Source: Paraglomus occultum
Lineage: Eukaryota; Glomeromycota; Glomeromycetes; Paraglomerales; Paraglomeraceae
NCBI GenBank assembly: GCA_910592205.1
Contig: CAJVPJ010000007.1
Span: forward strand, 1 to 64,000
Length of the DNA stretch: 64,000 bases
Reading direction: 5' to 3'
Part shown: one piece after another, positions 12,901-26,009 of the stretch
Layout: each line of letters begins with the position of its first letter
How positions within the stretch are numbered: position 1 is the stretch's first letter
Translations under genes and position numbers: made by a program
Notes under the pieces: generated by a model
Told to the model about the DNA's origin: nothing
The model's input: the letters and a program-made list of their open reading frames with translations, nothing else
Databases searched by the model: none

Positions 12901-15900
12901 TTAAATTTCAAAGTCAGAATACTAATTGACAGGGTTTTGTATTACTCATTATCACAAGGCTATTTGTTGAATGCTCGTAATAGAATGCAAAGACAAAAAA
13001 GTCGTTTATGTTAAATTCTACCACCTTAAACTTTTTATGTGTGTCTGTAATTTATAATACGATGCTAACAATAAGATAAAAAATATGTTAATATTAAGAT
13101 TTGTTCAAAACATAACCAAATTAGGTGATAGAATTTATCACCTTAAACGTCATTTGACATCATTAGGTTCTCTAGAGCTAGTCATGCATCGAGAATTATA
13201 AATCATCCGAAATTAACTATACAATGTTTTCAAGTCTCGAATAAAAAAATACGCAGACGCATACACAATTGCACAATACATGAGTCACACGTATTCTTGC
13301 ACAAATACTTTTACGTCAATTGCCAAAACGTAATCTTATCATAACGCAGGCTTGTTGAACAATTTTATATACTACACCTAATATTGACTGTAAATAACCT
13401 ACGATCATTTCACTGGTCAAACCAACTTGCATGGATAAAAGATTGGATTTTTATTAAAATGATAGGCTGGCTTTTGTGTTTGTATTCTTTCACCAGAACT
13501 ACTTATAACTAAGTCTAAGCACGCGTAGTCGCCAAATCATAATAACGCATCTCGTCGCTACTCACAAATGCGTATTTCGTCGTAATCATTGGATCAGAAT
13601 AAATAATTTTCTAGCAAGTATTTTTCTACAATACAAATTAGTTGGTTTGCATAACTTTTTTTAACCCAGAAGCACGGTAATGTTTTGAATACGTTTGCCC
13701 GTTTAATTAGCTTTTAAGTATAAAAAATCCTCCCCAATTTGCTACAATTGAATGCTGTACTCAACTGCATAATCACGTTTCCATGTCTTTCAAAACAACA
13801 ATTTGCTGGTTGAAAAAAAAATAAAATAAAATAGAGAACATTTTGTGAAAAAACAAATACATTCTCTCTGCCTGATGTATATTCTATTTACTTTACCCTT
13901 AGTTCCAATAATTGTTGAAGACATCATACCTTCACAGCACGCAATATGTATGTTCGGTTAAAAATCTTATATTTAGTATGCTAACTTCTGTTAATTTCTC
14001 AATATGATTTGTAAGAATCTTCTTGACATTACAAAGTGGCCGGCATTATGTACTGCGTTACAAACAACCATGTCCGCAATATCCCGAGATAGAGATGTCG
14101 TCTGTTGATTGACGGAGTTGTTTGTCTATTATTACTACTACTTAATCAAGTAAGAGTTATGGAAGCACAAGATAATCTAATTAAACCTTTGCATTATTAA
14201 ATATGTCACAACGATAATTTAATTATTAGATAATAATCCTTCCATCGACAATCCAAAATACCAATTGGTTTTAACGGGTTTGGTGTTAGACAATAAGCCT
14301 ACCTGAATTGGGATGGAACGTAGGGGGTTTTGAATAGTGATAGTAAATTGAACCAGATGAACCCCCTGAAATATTTGTGACACTTTATCAGTATATCGAC
14401 GATCTTTAACTTGTCCATTATGCTCTATATCAATATAATCGTATTGCACTTTCCTTTTTCTCTCCTCTTCCTGCACTTTGTTGTGTTCAATTCCTGCATC
14501 TTAAATGTTCGTCCAACACACTCGCTTATTGTCTTTCCAAACAAAAACCTAACACATCTTTTCTCCTAGTCACAATTTAGTTGAAACTAGATTAGCCCAG
14601 TTAAATATCCGGTTTACCAGGATGACCAACTTGTAACACTAACCTGCTACACTTAAACCCTAGTTTTCACCTGATTGTGTTTGTATAAGTATTACGTTAT
14701 GCAAAGAAAGATATCGATGGCAAGATATGCATATAAATAGATATGTATTAGATGTTAATAGATGTTAATTATTCATAATAATAATAAATTATGTAACTGA
14801 TAAGCAAACCGTCTGTAATACAAGTACCACGGAAATATTAGGTCGGATTTTCCGTCACCTACAATAAGATACGTCATCAATGCAAAGTGCTATTGAAAAT
14901 GATCATGTTGCGGCACGTCATTGTTTAAATCAAAAGTGAATTAATATATCAATCACACATAGAGCAATGCTTACCAAGCTTATGAAAAACCGTTAAAATT
15001 TTCCAGCCGCACTCGATCATGTTTATTAGATAGTTACAATCCACGCGAAAAAAAATGTATGGTTAATGAATACTGTATATTTTTCACCGGAACAATCAAA
15101 ATGTAACATAGTTAGAAGGGTTGTTTCTTCCAATGCTTTCAAATATAATATATATTTTATATTTTTATTATATGTTTGGTTTTTTTTTCACTAAGACAAT
15201 AGCGATAATTTAACTCATTATTTCATTGTCAAAGGAAAGGCAAGCAAATAGTTATTCTTATTAGAATAAAATAATTACGTGGTTAACCGTTGTACATTAC
15301 TATCAACTGTCGGATTACAATTGTAGTTTCGTTGAGTTAGTTATAATAATATTTCAGAAACATAGGACCGCATCGTATGCTCACGAATTTCATTTGCGAT
15401 AGCTATTCATGCTAACTTAATATACAGTAAAGTCCGGTTTAACGATTATCAGTTGAACGGCTACTGTACATCAATAAATCTATAGGAATAGATTCACAAG
15501 ATTGTACAAAACAAGAAAAAATAATACATAGTCAACTCAATATCCTTATCGTTCGAATTGTACCAGACAGCTGTTTGTTCGATATCTGAGACATCACCTT
15601 GAGCTTAAGTCAGAACATTATTGTTGATTATATCACCCGATCTTAGACATAGTAGCATATCTCAATTTATATAGTCTTTTTTTTTTGTTTTGTATGCCAG
15701 ATTTGTCTCAACGCGCCCTTTAAATGTGTGGTCGGATTAGACAAAAGATCGTTATTATACTTGGTAGCATGCTATTAATCAGCATCATCATGTCACAACA
15801 TCATTTGCACCTGTAGCAGTGAGTCACATAAGCTTTATAAACTGACTTTGATGTGTACAAGAACAAGTAAAAAAAAAATTCACAGAATTTGGGCTGAAAA

Positions 15901-16409
15901 GTGTAGAGATATGAATTTTTGAATTTTTTTATGACCGAAACCGTAATATATCTAAAAGTAAAGTATTTGATGTTTGAAAAATTTGCTAGAGGCATCTGAT
16001 CGAATTAACTTCTCGCACACTATATGCGGAGAAATTTTCAAAGCGCCTGTCCTGAATTAGGGGCGATAGGATACTTATGACATCGAGAGGCTGGGATCCT
16101 TCGCCAGAAATACGCGTTAATCAACAACAGGACTGTACAGACGTCTCGTAGCGCCTTAAAAACACAGTGCGGTGGTTATTGAAAACTAGTTCAGTTACGT
16201 ACGTATCGTGATTTGTTATTCAAACATATTTCCAATGCCATCACGATACTCGAAGAATGTGTTAGTCCTCTATGATTTGCAGGTCAATTATAAACGATAT
16301 TCCCTATTTTAATATGAATCCCCACCTTGACTTGGGTTAGGGTGACATCTGTTGATAGAAGAGCATATTGTGTTTCAGTGGCTTAGAAATTACATTCCAT
16401 GCAGTGTCT
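9922..16409. other. 6.5 kb gene-poor stretch
   Basis: No coding sequence I can support. It contains poly-T runs (10080-10105, 10900-10918), a GTTTGTGTC direct repeat near 10565-10605, AT-dinucleotide-rich DNA around 11230-11350, and a transposon-end-like motif near 15426 (see findings). A minus-strand 85-residue frame at 14476-14219 has fairly normal composition but no family resemblance and no flanking exons. Confidence 0.6.
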
Positions 16410-18680
16410 TCATTCGCTCAACGCCGTTATTGGTAAAGTTAGGATGACTTCTCGAGATCGAGGTGGGAGAGACGTATCGTTTGAGTTGCCATCAAGAGCC
16501 GAGTCTATTTTGCTCATTTCGTCGTTGTCGGATCGAAGTTTACGGTTTTTCCGTCTATAATGACAGGCCGTAAAAAGTACAACTGCAATAAATAAAAGAC
16601 CAGCAGTTCCGAAAAGTGCACTTGCGATTGTCTTTGACCCTTGGGAGGCAGCAGATACGGGTATAGATCCGGCTGTTATGGCGGTGTTTGAGGAGGAAGA
16701 TGATGGGGCTATGGAAGTTGGTGTGCTTGGGTTTGTCACATTAGTTGCCAATAAATACCATGTCCACGTAATTGTATCTAGTTCGTATACACTTGTATCG
16801 TTATCTCCTCCTATTCCTCCAAACACAAGCATTCGGTTTTCAAAAAGAACTGCCGAGTGTCCCAAGCGAGCAGCTGGACCCTTCGTTCCATATGTTACCG
16901 GTTGCGACCAAGTAAAGCTAGTTGCTGATGTTGCTATCAGTAACCATAATGAATCATCTGATAACACGATACCATTCGACGATACACTTCCACCACCTAT
17001 GAGCAAAATTATCAAAGAGAATTTTAAGGGAGGAGATTAAGAAGATTTTTATCGAATATGTCTCATTAGAATATGTAAAGCAGGGACGGACATTGACATT
17101 TGCTAACACTTTGAAGCATTACCAAATATAATCATTTGATCTGCTTTGCACACTGCTGTATGTCCAAATCTAGCACTAACGAGGAAATAAAAAAATAAAA
17201 TTAACACGTTCTTTTACATTTTCATTTGGATAAATAGTTGCACAATGCTATGAGTTTATGTCCATCCTTATATAATCCCACATACCTTGGCTTATTTGAC
17301 ACGGGCTGATCAACTTGGTTCCATATTCCTTGTGAGACGGAATAGGTACTGAGCACATCTTGCGGCTGGAAATCGATGCCTTGGCCACCAAAGACGGCGA
17401 TTACGTCGAACTTTGATAAATAGCAAGCTGTGTGATATGCTAATGGTGGGCCATTGGCACGAGATGTCCAAACGAGAGTTTTTGAGTCCTGAATGACATG
17501 AGATTATGATGAATAAGATTGATATTCATGGATATTGCATATATATCCTACTCTGCATTAAAAAATTTTTTCAATATGTGATCAAATCGCGCAGCCTTCC
17601 TCAACCATTATTGATGTATAATCCCACGCATCAACCCATCACTCGAACTATTCATCTTCATTAAACTCACCAAAGAATACAGCAAACCCTCAATAGCCTG
17701 TGCTTGATTTCCTTGCAAATTAACAGCAAGTCCAGCGTATCGATATAGAATATCATTTACATCTGTGAGTGTTACACCTATGGGGAAATCTAGCGGCGGG
17801 AATACTAGTAAAAAGAACAATTAAGGGTTATTCTAGATAAATTGTGACAAATGTATATGTGGCCTTATCTCCTTCCCCACATAGTTATTACAAAAAGCCC
17901 AAAAAACGAGTTTCTTTCTCTATTGTCATGCCCAACCATCTCGGTATCAATATACATAATCGTGAGCAGTGTAAATAAATTTGAGCTAAACGACATGAGC
18001 AAATGCATCGACGCAAATAAACTTGCGGGCACACGATCAAGTCACATATCCCCAATCACAACATACGCACAGTGAATCCATCGCTGTTACTAAGTCCAAC
18101 TGACTTTCCAGACATATCATTCTCATGGTATGTAAGATTGAATCAACTGACCAATTATTCCTGGTCATCATCATTGTTCTCAACCCTAACACCAACAAAA
18201 CTTACCAGTAGTAATCTCTTGCCAAGTTTGCTGCATTAAATCCAAAACTGCGATATTGTTTGCAGCATTATAGTTTGTATTTGCCATTAGGACGAACATT
18301 TCTCCAGTTGAGAATCCGACACAGGGCACGAACTTTTGTGGGAGAGGTATTGTGCTTCCGGCAGCGGCAGTTATGCTAGGCTTATACCAATTTAAGGATA
18401 CTATATCGAAAACTTGGACGTCGTTAGTTGCGGCGGGATTCGTAAAAATGTCAACGGATGGAGAAGTTACGCCGCCGAAGATGACCATCCAAGTCGATAT
18501 AAGACATGCGGAATGACCAGCACGCCAAGAAATGTCAGTTGTGGGTGGGCCAAGTGGGGAAGATTGCGCGTATGTGAAAGAAAGAAAAACGAATAGGAAG
18601 AGAAAAAGGGATGGATGAAGGAATAAAGAGAGTAAATCGGGATTAATCATGAAGGTCAAAGAGGATTTCAGCCTTGACAT
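16410..18680 (-). CDS. Kelch-repeat type I membrane protein (five exons)
   Basis: Exons, in transcript order: 18680-18206, 17804-17671, 17488-17286, 17175-17123, 16996-16410. All junctions are GT..AG and the phases (1,0,2,1) join to a 483-residue frame. A hydrophobic signal peptide (LHPSLFLFLFVFLSF) is followed by kelch/galactose-oxidase-type blades: WRAGHSACLISTWMVIFGG, YHTACYLSKFDVIAVFGG, PSARFGHTAVCKADQMIIFG and RLGHSAVLFENRMLVFGG, each with the paired-Gly and Trp pattern of a beta-propeller. A Ser/Thr/Pro-rich stalk (378-408) precedes one transmembrane helix (about 411-433) and a short basic cytosolic tail starting YRRKNRK. Kelch propellers mediate protein or glycan contacts; the topology puts this one outside the cell or in the secretory lumen. 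Translation could also begin at Met11, directly before the signal core. Proteins of this layout are common in Glomeromycotina (known family pattern); the ligand is unknown. Confidence 0.9.
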
Positions 18681-19830
18681 TTTTTATGCCTCTGTGCTTG
18701 ATCATTAATGTTCGTTTGTTGCTTGTAAAAAAAGAAGTTCGATGTCTGAAATATAATTTGCCTAGAATAATATACACATTAGTGATTGAATGTCTGTCAT
18801 TTATGCCGACAATGTGCTAGTCGTTAAAGCTCAATGCTGAAGTGTTCGTTCGATACAGTCAATATGGAATTCCTTTGTACTTGCCAATGGATAGTTCGTT
18901 ATGGTCTCACTATCAATTGTAATTATATATGATGAGTAAATAAAAGATGTAATTGATAATATGAGAAACATCGCATCTTATTTGGTTGATATCTGTGGAT
19001 ATATGCTATGACTATGAAATTGACAAAAAAGTTTGTTGTAGCGCAAAGATAGCGTAACATTTATGTTTTTCTTACCATGAGGATCTGCATTCTAATCGAC
19101 ACTTATTTACGCCTTATCTAATATTAAGGGTGAAGTTAATTCTGTCAATAACGCATGGAATACACCTATTCCAGTAATGTTCTAGTACCGCTATCACGCC
19201 TCGAGGAGTACAGGAAAACTGAGAATCAACTGCAGGTATGGTTACAAACGAGGTCAATTTACAATGTTAATTACTGCCCATTCAGAGACCCAAACTCTTT
19301 TTGAATAGACGTATCAGGGAACAAATAAACGCTTTGAGAATTTTCCTGCCTAGTGTTGTCACCTTGTAAAATTTCAGTTCGATCGGATGTCTCCAAAGCT
19401 ACACGTCTTCGACATAAACACATCTCCAATCGATTTGCAACTTCCATTTCATATCAATATCTACATACTTCTTGAAATATGTGGTCACAAAATCGTCAGC
19501 ATAACATTTACCAGTATCATCGTGTTCCACTATTATTTATATTTGTAGTAGCAAGCACACAGTAATCTGTTCTGAATTTATATAAAATGCAGAAAATAAA
19601 AAGTCGCGCAAAATCTGTTTTTCAGGTAAACATCCGATCGCCAAGATAAGAAGATGAAAAAGTTTATGAAGCGGGCGACGAAAGTGAGGATGGGTGTGGC
19701 TGGTGACCTTTCTAAATCTTAAACTCAAATTTTTTAATTCCCTTCCCATTAACATTGTTATTGAGCATTTTTGGTAAGTTAAAAACATATTAATATAGAA
19801 GTTAAATCATGAGGTAGATATAAATCGTAC
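18681..19830. other. Intergenic, nothing recognised
   Basis: AT-rich DNA upstream of the kelch gene. Only short frames without family resemblance are present. No repeats of note. Confidence 0.6.
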
Positions 19831-19839
19831 GAATGAAAA

Positions 19840-20946
19840 AAAATTCGTAAACTTATGCGAGAATTGGAAAATGCAAGAGAGAGTTAATTCGTCGGAATAT
19901 TACAATAACTGATCAAGAGAATGAAATCGATAATTTAAAAATCCAAATATCAAATTTACAAAAAACAACTCAGATTGGAGGTGGTTATTGATAAGAAGAA
20001 TAGTCAATTTTCTGAATATGAAAAAAATATATCCAGCCTTAAGAAAAAAATCAGCAAATTAGCGTGTGACAAAAAATATCTCTAGAAATGTCTTCGCTGT
20101 ACGGGCGATGACACAACCCTTGCATCGATTGAAAGTCTTTATCAATAATCTACAACACTTTCCCACCACAACACTAGGAAATACAGTTAGGCGGGCTTTG
20201 AATAACATTACAATTAATCTCGAGATGAAAAACATATTTTAGAAAGGTAACTCCAGGATCTGTGCAATACCACTACGTCTACAATTCATCACCATCAAAA
20301 TACAAATTACAACCCAAATCAACGGCTGGCACAAGAATAGAAAGAGCGAATAAAGCTACCCTCGACAACGGGGCATTGTGGAGAACAATGCAAATATGTA
20401 AAATTCATGGCGCGTGTGTGAAGAAGATTATAGAAATGAAAAGGTTTTCTGGAAAGTAAATTCTGAAAATAATAAAACCCGATTATTATCTGAAATTTTT
20501 TGCTCTCAAAATTCTTTGCAATAGGTACAAAAATAAAGCCCAACCACGTGCTATTTCAAAATTAGTTCGTGATGCTAATTTGGAGTTGGAAGACCAAATT
20601 AATTTTTTAAACCGGAGAATTTGATTTACGGAATAATATACCGCCTTATAATCAAAACATGGCAGCTTTATCTGATGTTACGATAATATCAGCACCAGAT
20701 CTCGCCCCAAACCCGCAATATACAGGGCAGGAGCCACCGGATAATTACGTTAATAAAATCGAACAAGTTTTTTCATATGGGATATCCTTAAATATTGATG
20801 AGTTTAATGATGCAGTAAATATTAATCAATATCTAAAGTCCAAAATGTCTGGTAAGTATGCACCAGTTTCCGCACAGTATCCTGCCGGTACTGACATTAA
20901 CACTCCTGCCTTATTCAGAAATTGGATTAGACACAGATATGAATAA
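19840..20946 (+). pseudogene. Decayed gag-like retroelement ORF
   Basis: Coding-like pieces lie in the same order in different frames and are broken by several stops and shifts. First comes a coiled-coil section (for example DQENEIDNLKIQISNLQK near 19915-19970, then NSQFSEYEKNISSLKKKISK near 20000-20060). Another helical piece (LVRDANLELEDQINFLNRR) lies near 20560-20620. Last is an intact 95-codon frame at 20659-20946 starting MAALSDVTIISAPDLAPNPQ and containing GQEPPDNYVNKIEQVF, SKMSGKYAPV and INTPALFRNWIRHRYE. Coiled coil followed by a small helical capsid-like domain fits a retrotransposon gag, and I recall similar proteins from Glomeromycotina genomes; that recollection is unverified. No protease, RT or integrase follows, so the element is defective. 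The frame stops at 20944-20946 and coding-like sequence beyond it is shifted. Confidence 0.5.
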
Positions 20947-23900
20947 ATTCGGTTCTAAAGCTATAAACGGAGATCTTTGAATACATTTCCATTCATTCCG
21001 GCTTTACTAACTCCCTTATGCCTTTTGCCAGAAAGTCATTAGTCATTATACCGATCGTATTTACCGCTGATTACATTCGTCTTTGTTGATGGCATTAATG
21101 ACATTAATTGCTTTTATAGCATGGATGTTACCAGTGGGATTGCGCGCCACCTCAATGATGTCATCTACACAAAGTGATCTGCCTGAATCTGAGCCTGACG
21201 TCTGGGAGTTTGAGACTTCAGTATCGGAGTGGCTTAGAAGTGCGGTTTATGGATCTGGCCAGCTGCCATGTAAGCGATAAGCACAGTTTATGGTTACTCA
21301 ATAATTAATTTTTGTGACTTTTTTTTGCAGGCAACCTGGTGGTATATTTCGGATGCTTTAACGTCAGAAGTTGTGCCAGACATGCTTTTGAAAGAGGAGT
21401 TTGTGGAAATAACTTATAATTCCATTGTTGTTAAGGATTGACTGGACTGTGCCTGATGCTACAACAAAAGCATGTCTCCAATCCTAGCAACATGCCACGG
21501 AATTACTTATCTGTTTCATCATCTCATTAGTGTGCCACATTGTGATTCTATCTCAATGCAAGGGGAGGTGTGAAAAGTGGCAAATTGATAGGATCCACGG
21601 AGCTATTACTATAATACAATTATGTAATGTTAAAAAAATTGGAAACATCAACCCTTTTCCTGATGAAGATTTTGAGCCCAGCTCGGATCTGTTCAATAAG
21701 TATAAGGAAGATATGAGACAGAAGGATGATTATGATTACATACATCATATAGTACATATTGAGAACGAGGTTATGGAATCAGTAATAAGTTTATACTACT
21801 TTTCTACTAACATTCACAAAATTATGCAATGTGGTAGCTTGTTAAAGAGAAAAGAATTGAGCATATACAATATTACAATACCCACATGCATGAGCTGTAG
21901 CAGTATAACACGTGATTTTTCTTTCCTGGAATAGTATCACAATAAGTAATAGTGAAAACCATTTCACCCACGAACTTGCATTGATAAAAGCGCTTGTTAT
22001 TGTGCTAAACAAAATAATTAATAACGTCAACTTTATACTCAACGTGCAACGCAGCACTCATATTGTTCTTGGCAGAATTGAAGACGTTACGTTATATTAT
22101 CCGAAAGCTTACTTATTACTTCTCAAAATATTATTTATTGTATAAACAAAGACGGATAATTTGCTGTTTGATTGTAAAGTACTGTATACTAAAAATAATA
22201 GAGAGTTTTCTTTCTCGGCAACCAATAACAAACATCCAATAAGTTAGAGAATTTTTACCTTAAGAATAAGACAAATCAATAAATTAATTCTCGGGTTTTC
22301 AGCGCGTTAATTTTAGTCTGGATTACAGTATTTTTGTCAACAAAACTCATTGCCTGATATTAATGCTATCAGCGAATGAATTTGTGGTGTTTCAAATAAT
22401 TCTTGATAGAAGATACTGTACATGCTAAATTACGTGTTTGACAGGGGAAATTGTTGCAAATGTTTACGTTATTTATTAATCAAACTATTTGCAAAATTAA
22501 TATAGTAACGCACTAGATTAAGGTCGAGGTAACGACGTTTTAATATATTATTTTATGATAAATGCGATTTGTAAATGTATTGAAATGCCAAACATTGGCT
22601 GATAAGCAGATTCTATAGCGGTAATACGTACGTATATGTAAAATTATTGAGCAAATAGGACGGGTTTATAGTGTGTTTTTTTTTGTTGGAAACATGAAAC
22701 ATGTATATAGGTATATGGAGAAAAATAAAATAAGGTAACCAAGTTTGACAGAAAGGCATTGTTAATATTAATTAGAGCCATGCGTCTCCGAATAGTTTGG
22801 ATTAGCTGTGCCGTTAGCAATTAAAACTCGATCTGTGATACCAGTGCGGTAAGCAGTCACTTTCTTCGTCGAACGAATTCAAAAACATGTTTACGGTACA
22901 GTATTTTCGAAAAATGTAGCAAACAAAACAATTAATCGCATAAATTTTTGCGTTTCGTGTGGGTGACAATATGGAAAATAATTAAAGAGTACTATATATA
23001 TTTGAACAGAATATCTACTTTTATATTATGATGTCAGCTTATCATGTAAACGATAATATTTTGCGCAAGTGTGTATGCGATGAGGTATAAATCGGGATAG
23101 CATAAAATTGATGTTGTTAGTTGTGGACTCGTACGTCACAATTTAACAGGTCTTTGTCATTATTGTGCTAGTTTACGTGTATCTACTTTATTCGCCGCAG
23201 TCAGTTAGGGACACGTTGCACATCAAATTGTTACACGTAATCGGAAATACTTTTGATAACGAGGGCTTTTCTTCCCTTTGTCAAAAAAACTTTGTGTTCG
23301 CAGTGCTAAAGTAAACATCGAAATCGGAATAAACCAAACTTGTTGCTTGACTATATCGGTAAGCTAACGTACGCTACGCAATTATGCAGACACGCGTATA
23401 GTACTCGAGCAGTAAATTTAGCATTTCGGCTTCCTTATTATTACAGATAGATCAATTAATGTCTGATTGAGACAATGCATACAAACAATATATACGACTA
23501 ACTGAATGCGTATGAACGTTGGAAAAAACATTGGTAAAAGTTAAGATTGATTATTTTTTGAACGGCTCGTCCGTTGTAATAGACCAACGATACACAAAGT
23601 TCTAATGTGAAAATTTTAATAAAGAAAACAAGAAACAAACCAGAATTTATCATTTTGTCCTACTTGAAGCAGCGTCACCAGACCATGGCGTTCTGTGTTA
23701 TCATCCCTATCAATAAATACGGATTACAGAATCCACAATGAGACGAACGATATACGGCACAGTGAAATTTCAGCGAGTGAATCTATCTCGAATCCAATAC
23801 TAAATTTGGACTGGGCAACGTCAGCATTTCCACAAAACATTTACAACCATCTGACCAAAAGGTGGTAAGCTTGAAGTTTAGTAAAAAATTGAGTATGGAG

Positions 23901-26009
23901 AGGTTTATGTATCGTCTGTTTCTAAAGCTTTACAAAATCATATTGACGCTCGAATAGGCATATTCTTATTTGGCATAGTTTCGATAAAATTAAAAAGTAC
24001 AATTGAATCTCTATAAACGATCACACCGGGAAACCCGGATTATAAATGTCTTCTCTTATATAATCTGTACTCAAGATTGTATAACCAACTACATGTAACA
24101 TTATATTATTTGTAAATGTAAACCTAAGCGTTCTACAGAATTATTTCTCATATAAGAGTCGTTACGTATATTAACGTCCGATTCAGATAAATTAAATACT
24201 ATCCGCATATGTCATAACAAATGCAACTATTTTACCCAGTCTGCGTTTAGTGCAAGAAATAGGAATTGAATTATCTATCCAAGATCGGTAACGTCAGAGT
24301 TTGTTATAAAAAAGGGGATCACAATCGATAGCATGACTTGAAATTTTTGGCTAGTCTATTTAAAGTTCTAGTTTCAATAGACTATATTTTTAAGTTGTCA
24401 TTTTCACATATTCTTCATGAAAATCTAGGACTGATTCATACTGAATAGATAAAAATGGATAACCAATTTAAGACAATTCTTATAAACTCGTTAGCAATTC
24501 ATGGAAATATTTGTAGCGTAATTACTAAAAAAAAAGTCTATTCCGACTTAACCGCGTACAAAGAGTCTATCAAAAACGAAAAAATTTCTACAGAAAGAGA
24601 TGTTGTCATGTTATATTGATAAAGTGAATAATAAGTGATATCCTCGTTGTGATGTCTACACACCCCCTGAAGTATAAATACTCTTCGTGTTACCAAATCG
24701 GTGACCATTCAAATTAGCTTAGCTGCAAATAATGGTAATCGTGCATATTAGTATTAGGATATTGAATCACCCCGCAGTAATTTTATATTATTATTATCAC
24801 ATATTAATATTAATAATCTTATTTACCATTGTTTAGCGTTATTACTAAGATAACGATGAATACAATGTTAATGATGACAATGGTAATGAAAGATAATAGT
24901 AACAGAAGCGAGCACAAATAATTGCGGTTTGTTAATGTAAAAAAAAAGGGGGTGATATATTTTGGCATTCATCAGTTTTTGAATTCCTCTCTCTCCTTTC
25001 TCCGCTCTCCTCTCCACCTGCCCCTCCCCGAAAAATCGTAAGTGGCACAGTGGACATGCCGAAACAGCGAAAGACAATAACTATAATAATATCACAACAG
25101 ACACATTTGATTATCATCCTGCATGTCGATTATGGCGCACAGTCAGTTCCATCCACCTCCTTCCCCCACCCCGCCTTTATTCCAAAGATTACAAGTTGAA
25201 GGCGGGAATACCAGCAGTTTCCACTTGAGGGATGTATGTAGGGGGGTTTTACCTTTTATAATAATAATTAATATAGTATTTGTTACAAACTTGTGTTACA
25301 ATTCTTTATTAGCATTAAGATAACGTATCGTTTTATAATAGTTGTTATTGGTCAGTTATTTATTTGTGTTTACCTTAATTATCACCAATTGATTAACGTG
25401 GTTTGTAGATATTCATATTACACATCTGTTACATAACGAGTTACAATGACTTTTTCTGCCATCGACGCATGATTTCAATACTCTTTATCACAAAGTATAC
25501 AATCCCATATAAAGAAACTGGATCCGAATATCAATTACATCTGTCTCACTCTATAAACACAGAATTCTGAGATTTTCTCGGCTGGCTCCTTTTCTTCTTG
25601 TTTCAACTTTCGCTTGCAAAGGAACAATACAAAATTATGTTTGAATAGGAAAAAACAATAAGGTAACTAAAGCTTATGAGGAAATCAAACAAGGGGATGT
25701 GGTCAATGACCCGATATATTAACAAAAGTCAACGCGGTGCAGAGATGATATATATATTATTTAAAAGTAAAGAAAACCAACTCTAATATTCTAACAGCAC
25801 ACAACATAAAATTACACAGCAGCTGTAGAACTCCCTATCCCGAAGAATTAAGAGTAAACTCATCCAAGTTATTAAAAGGTATGGCCAATGTGGTGACTGA
25901 TATCCGCCGCAAATGTTCTTTTCTCACACTACCCCTCAACACGTTCAATGTTACCAAGTGCTCATATAATATCATTCCCCCCCCATAGTATTAAAGAAAC
26001 TAATCCAAA
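20947..26009. other. 5 kb without a firm gene; possible exon remnants at 21.1-21.9 kb
   Basis: Between 21083 and 21460 there is a GTAAGC...TTTTTTTGCAG intron-like segment (about 21271-21330), flanked by plausible coding in one common frame (YRSGLEVRFMDLASCH before, ATWWYISDALTSEVVPDM after), ended by TGA. A 134-codon frame at 21530-21934 contains FPDEDFEPSSDLFNKYKEDM. Neither matches a family I know, and upstream frames are broken, so they may be remnants of a dead gene. From 22 to 26 kb I see nothing beyond AT-rich sequence and short poly-A/C runs. Confidence 0.4.

Noticed and set aside
14219-14476. 85-codon minus-strand frame (MQEEERKRKVQYDYIDIEHN start) as a gene
   Set aside because: Reasonable composition but no family resemblance, no flanking exons and no regulatory support.
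16678-17040. 120-codon plus-strand frame across the last kelch exon
   Set aside because: Antisense shadow; the minus strand has kelch motifs, a transmembrane helix and consistent splicing.
21083-21460. Terpene synthase remnant (HLNDVIYTK resembling the NSE metal-binding motif)
   Set aside because: The first Asp-rich motif would be only ~20 residues away instead of ~100, the frame is full of stops, and surrounding helices do not match; chance resemblance.
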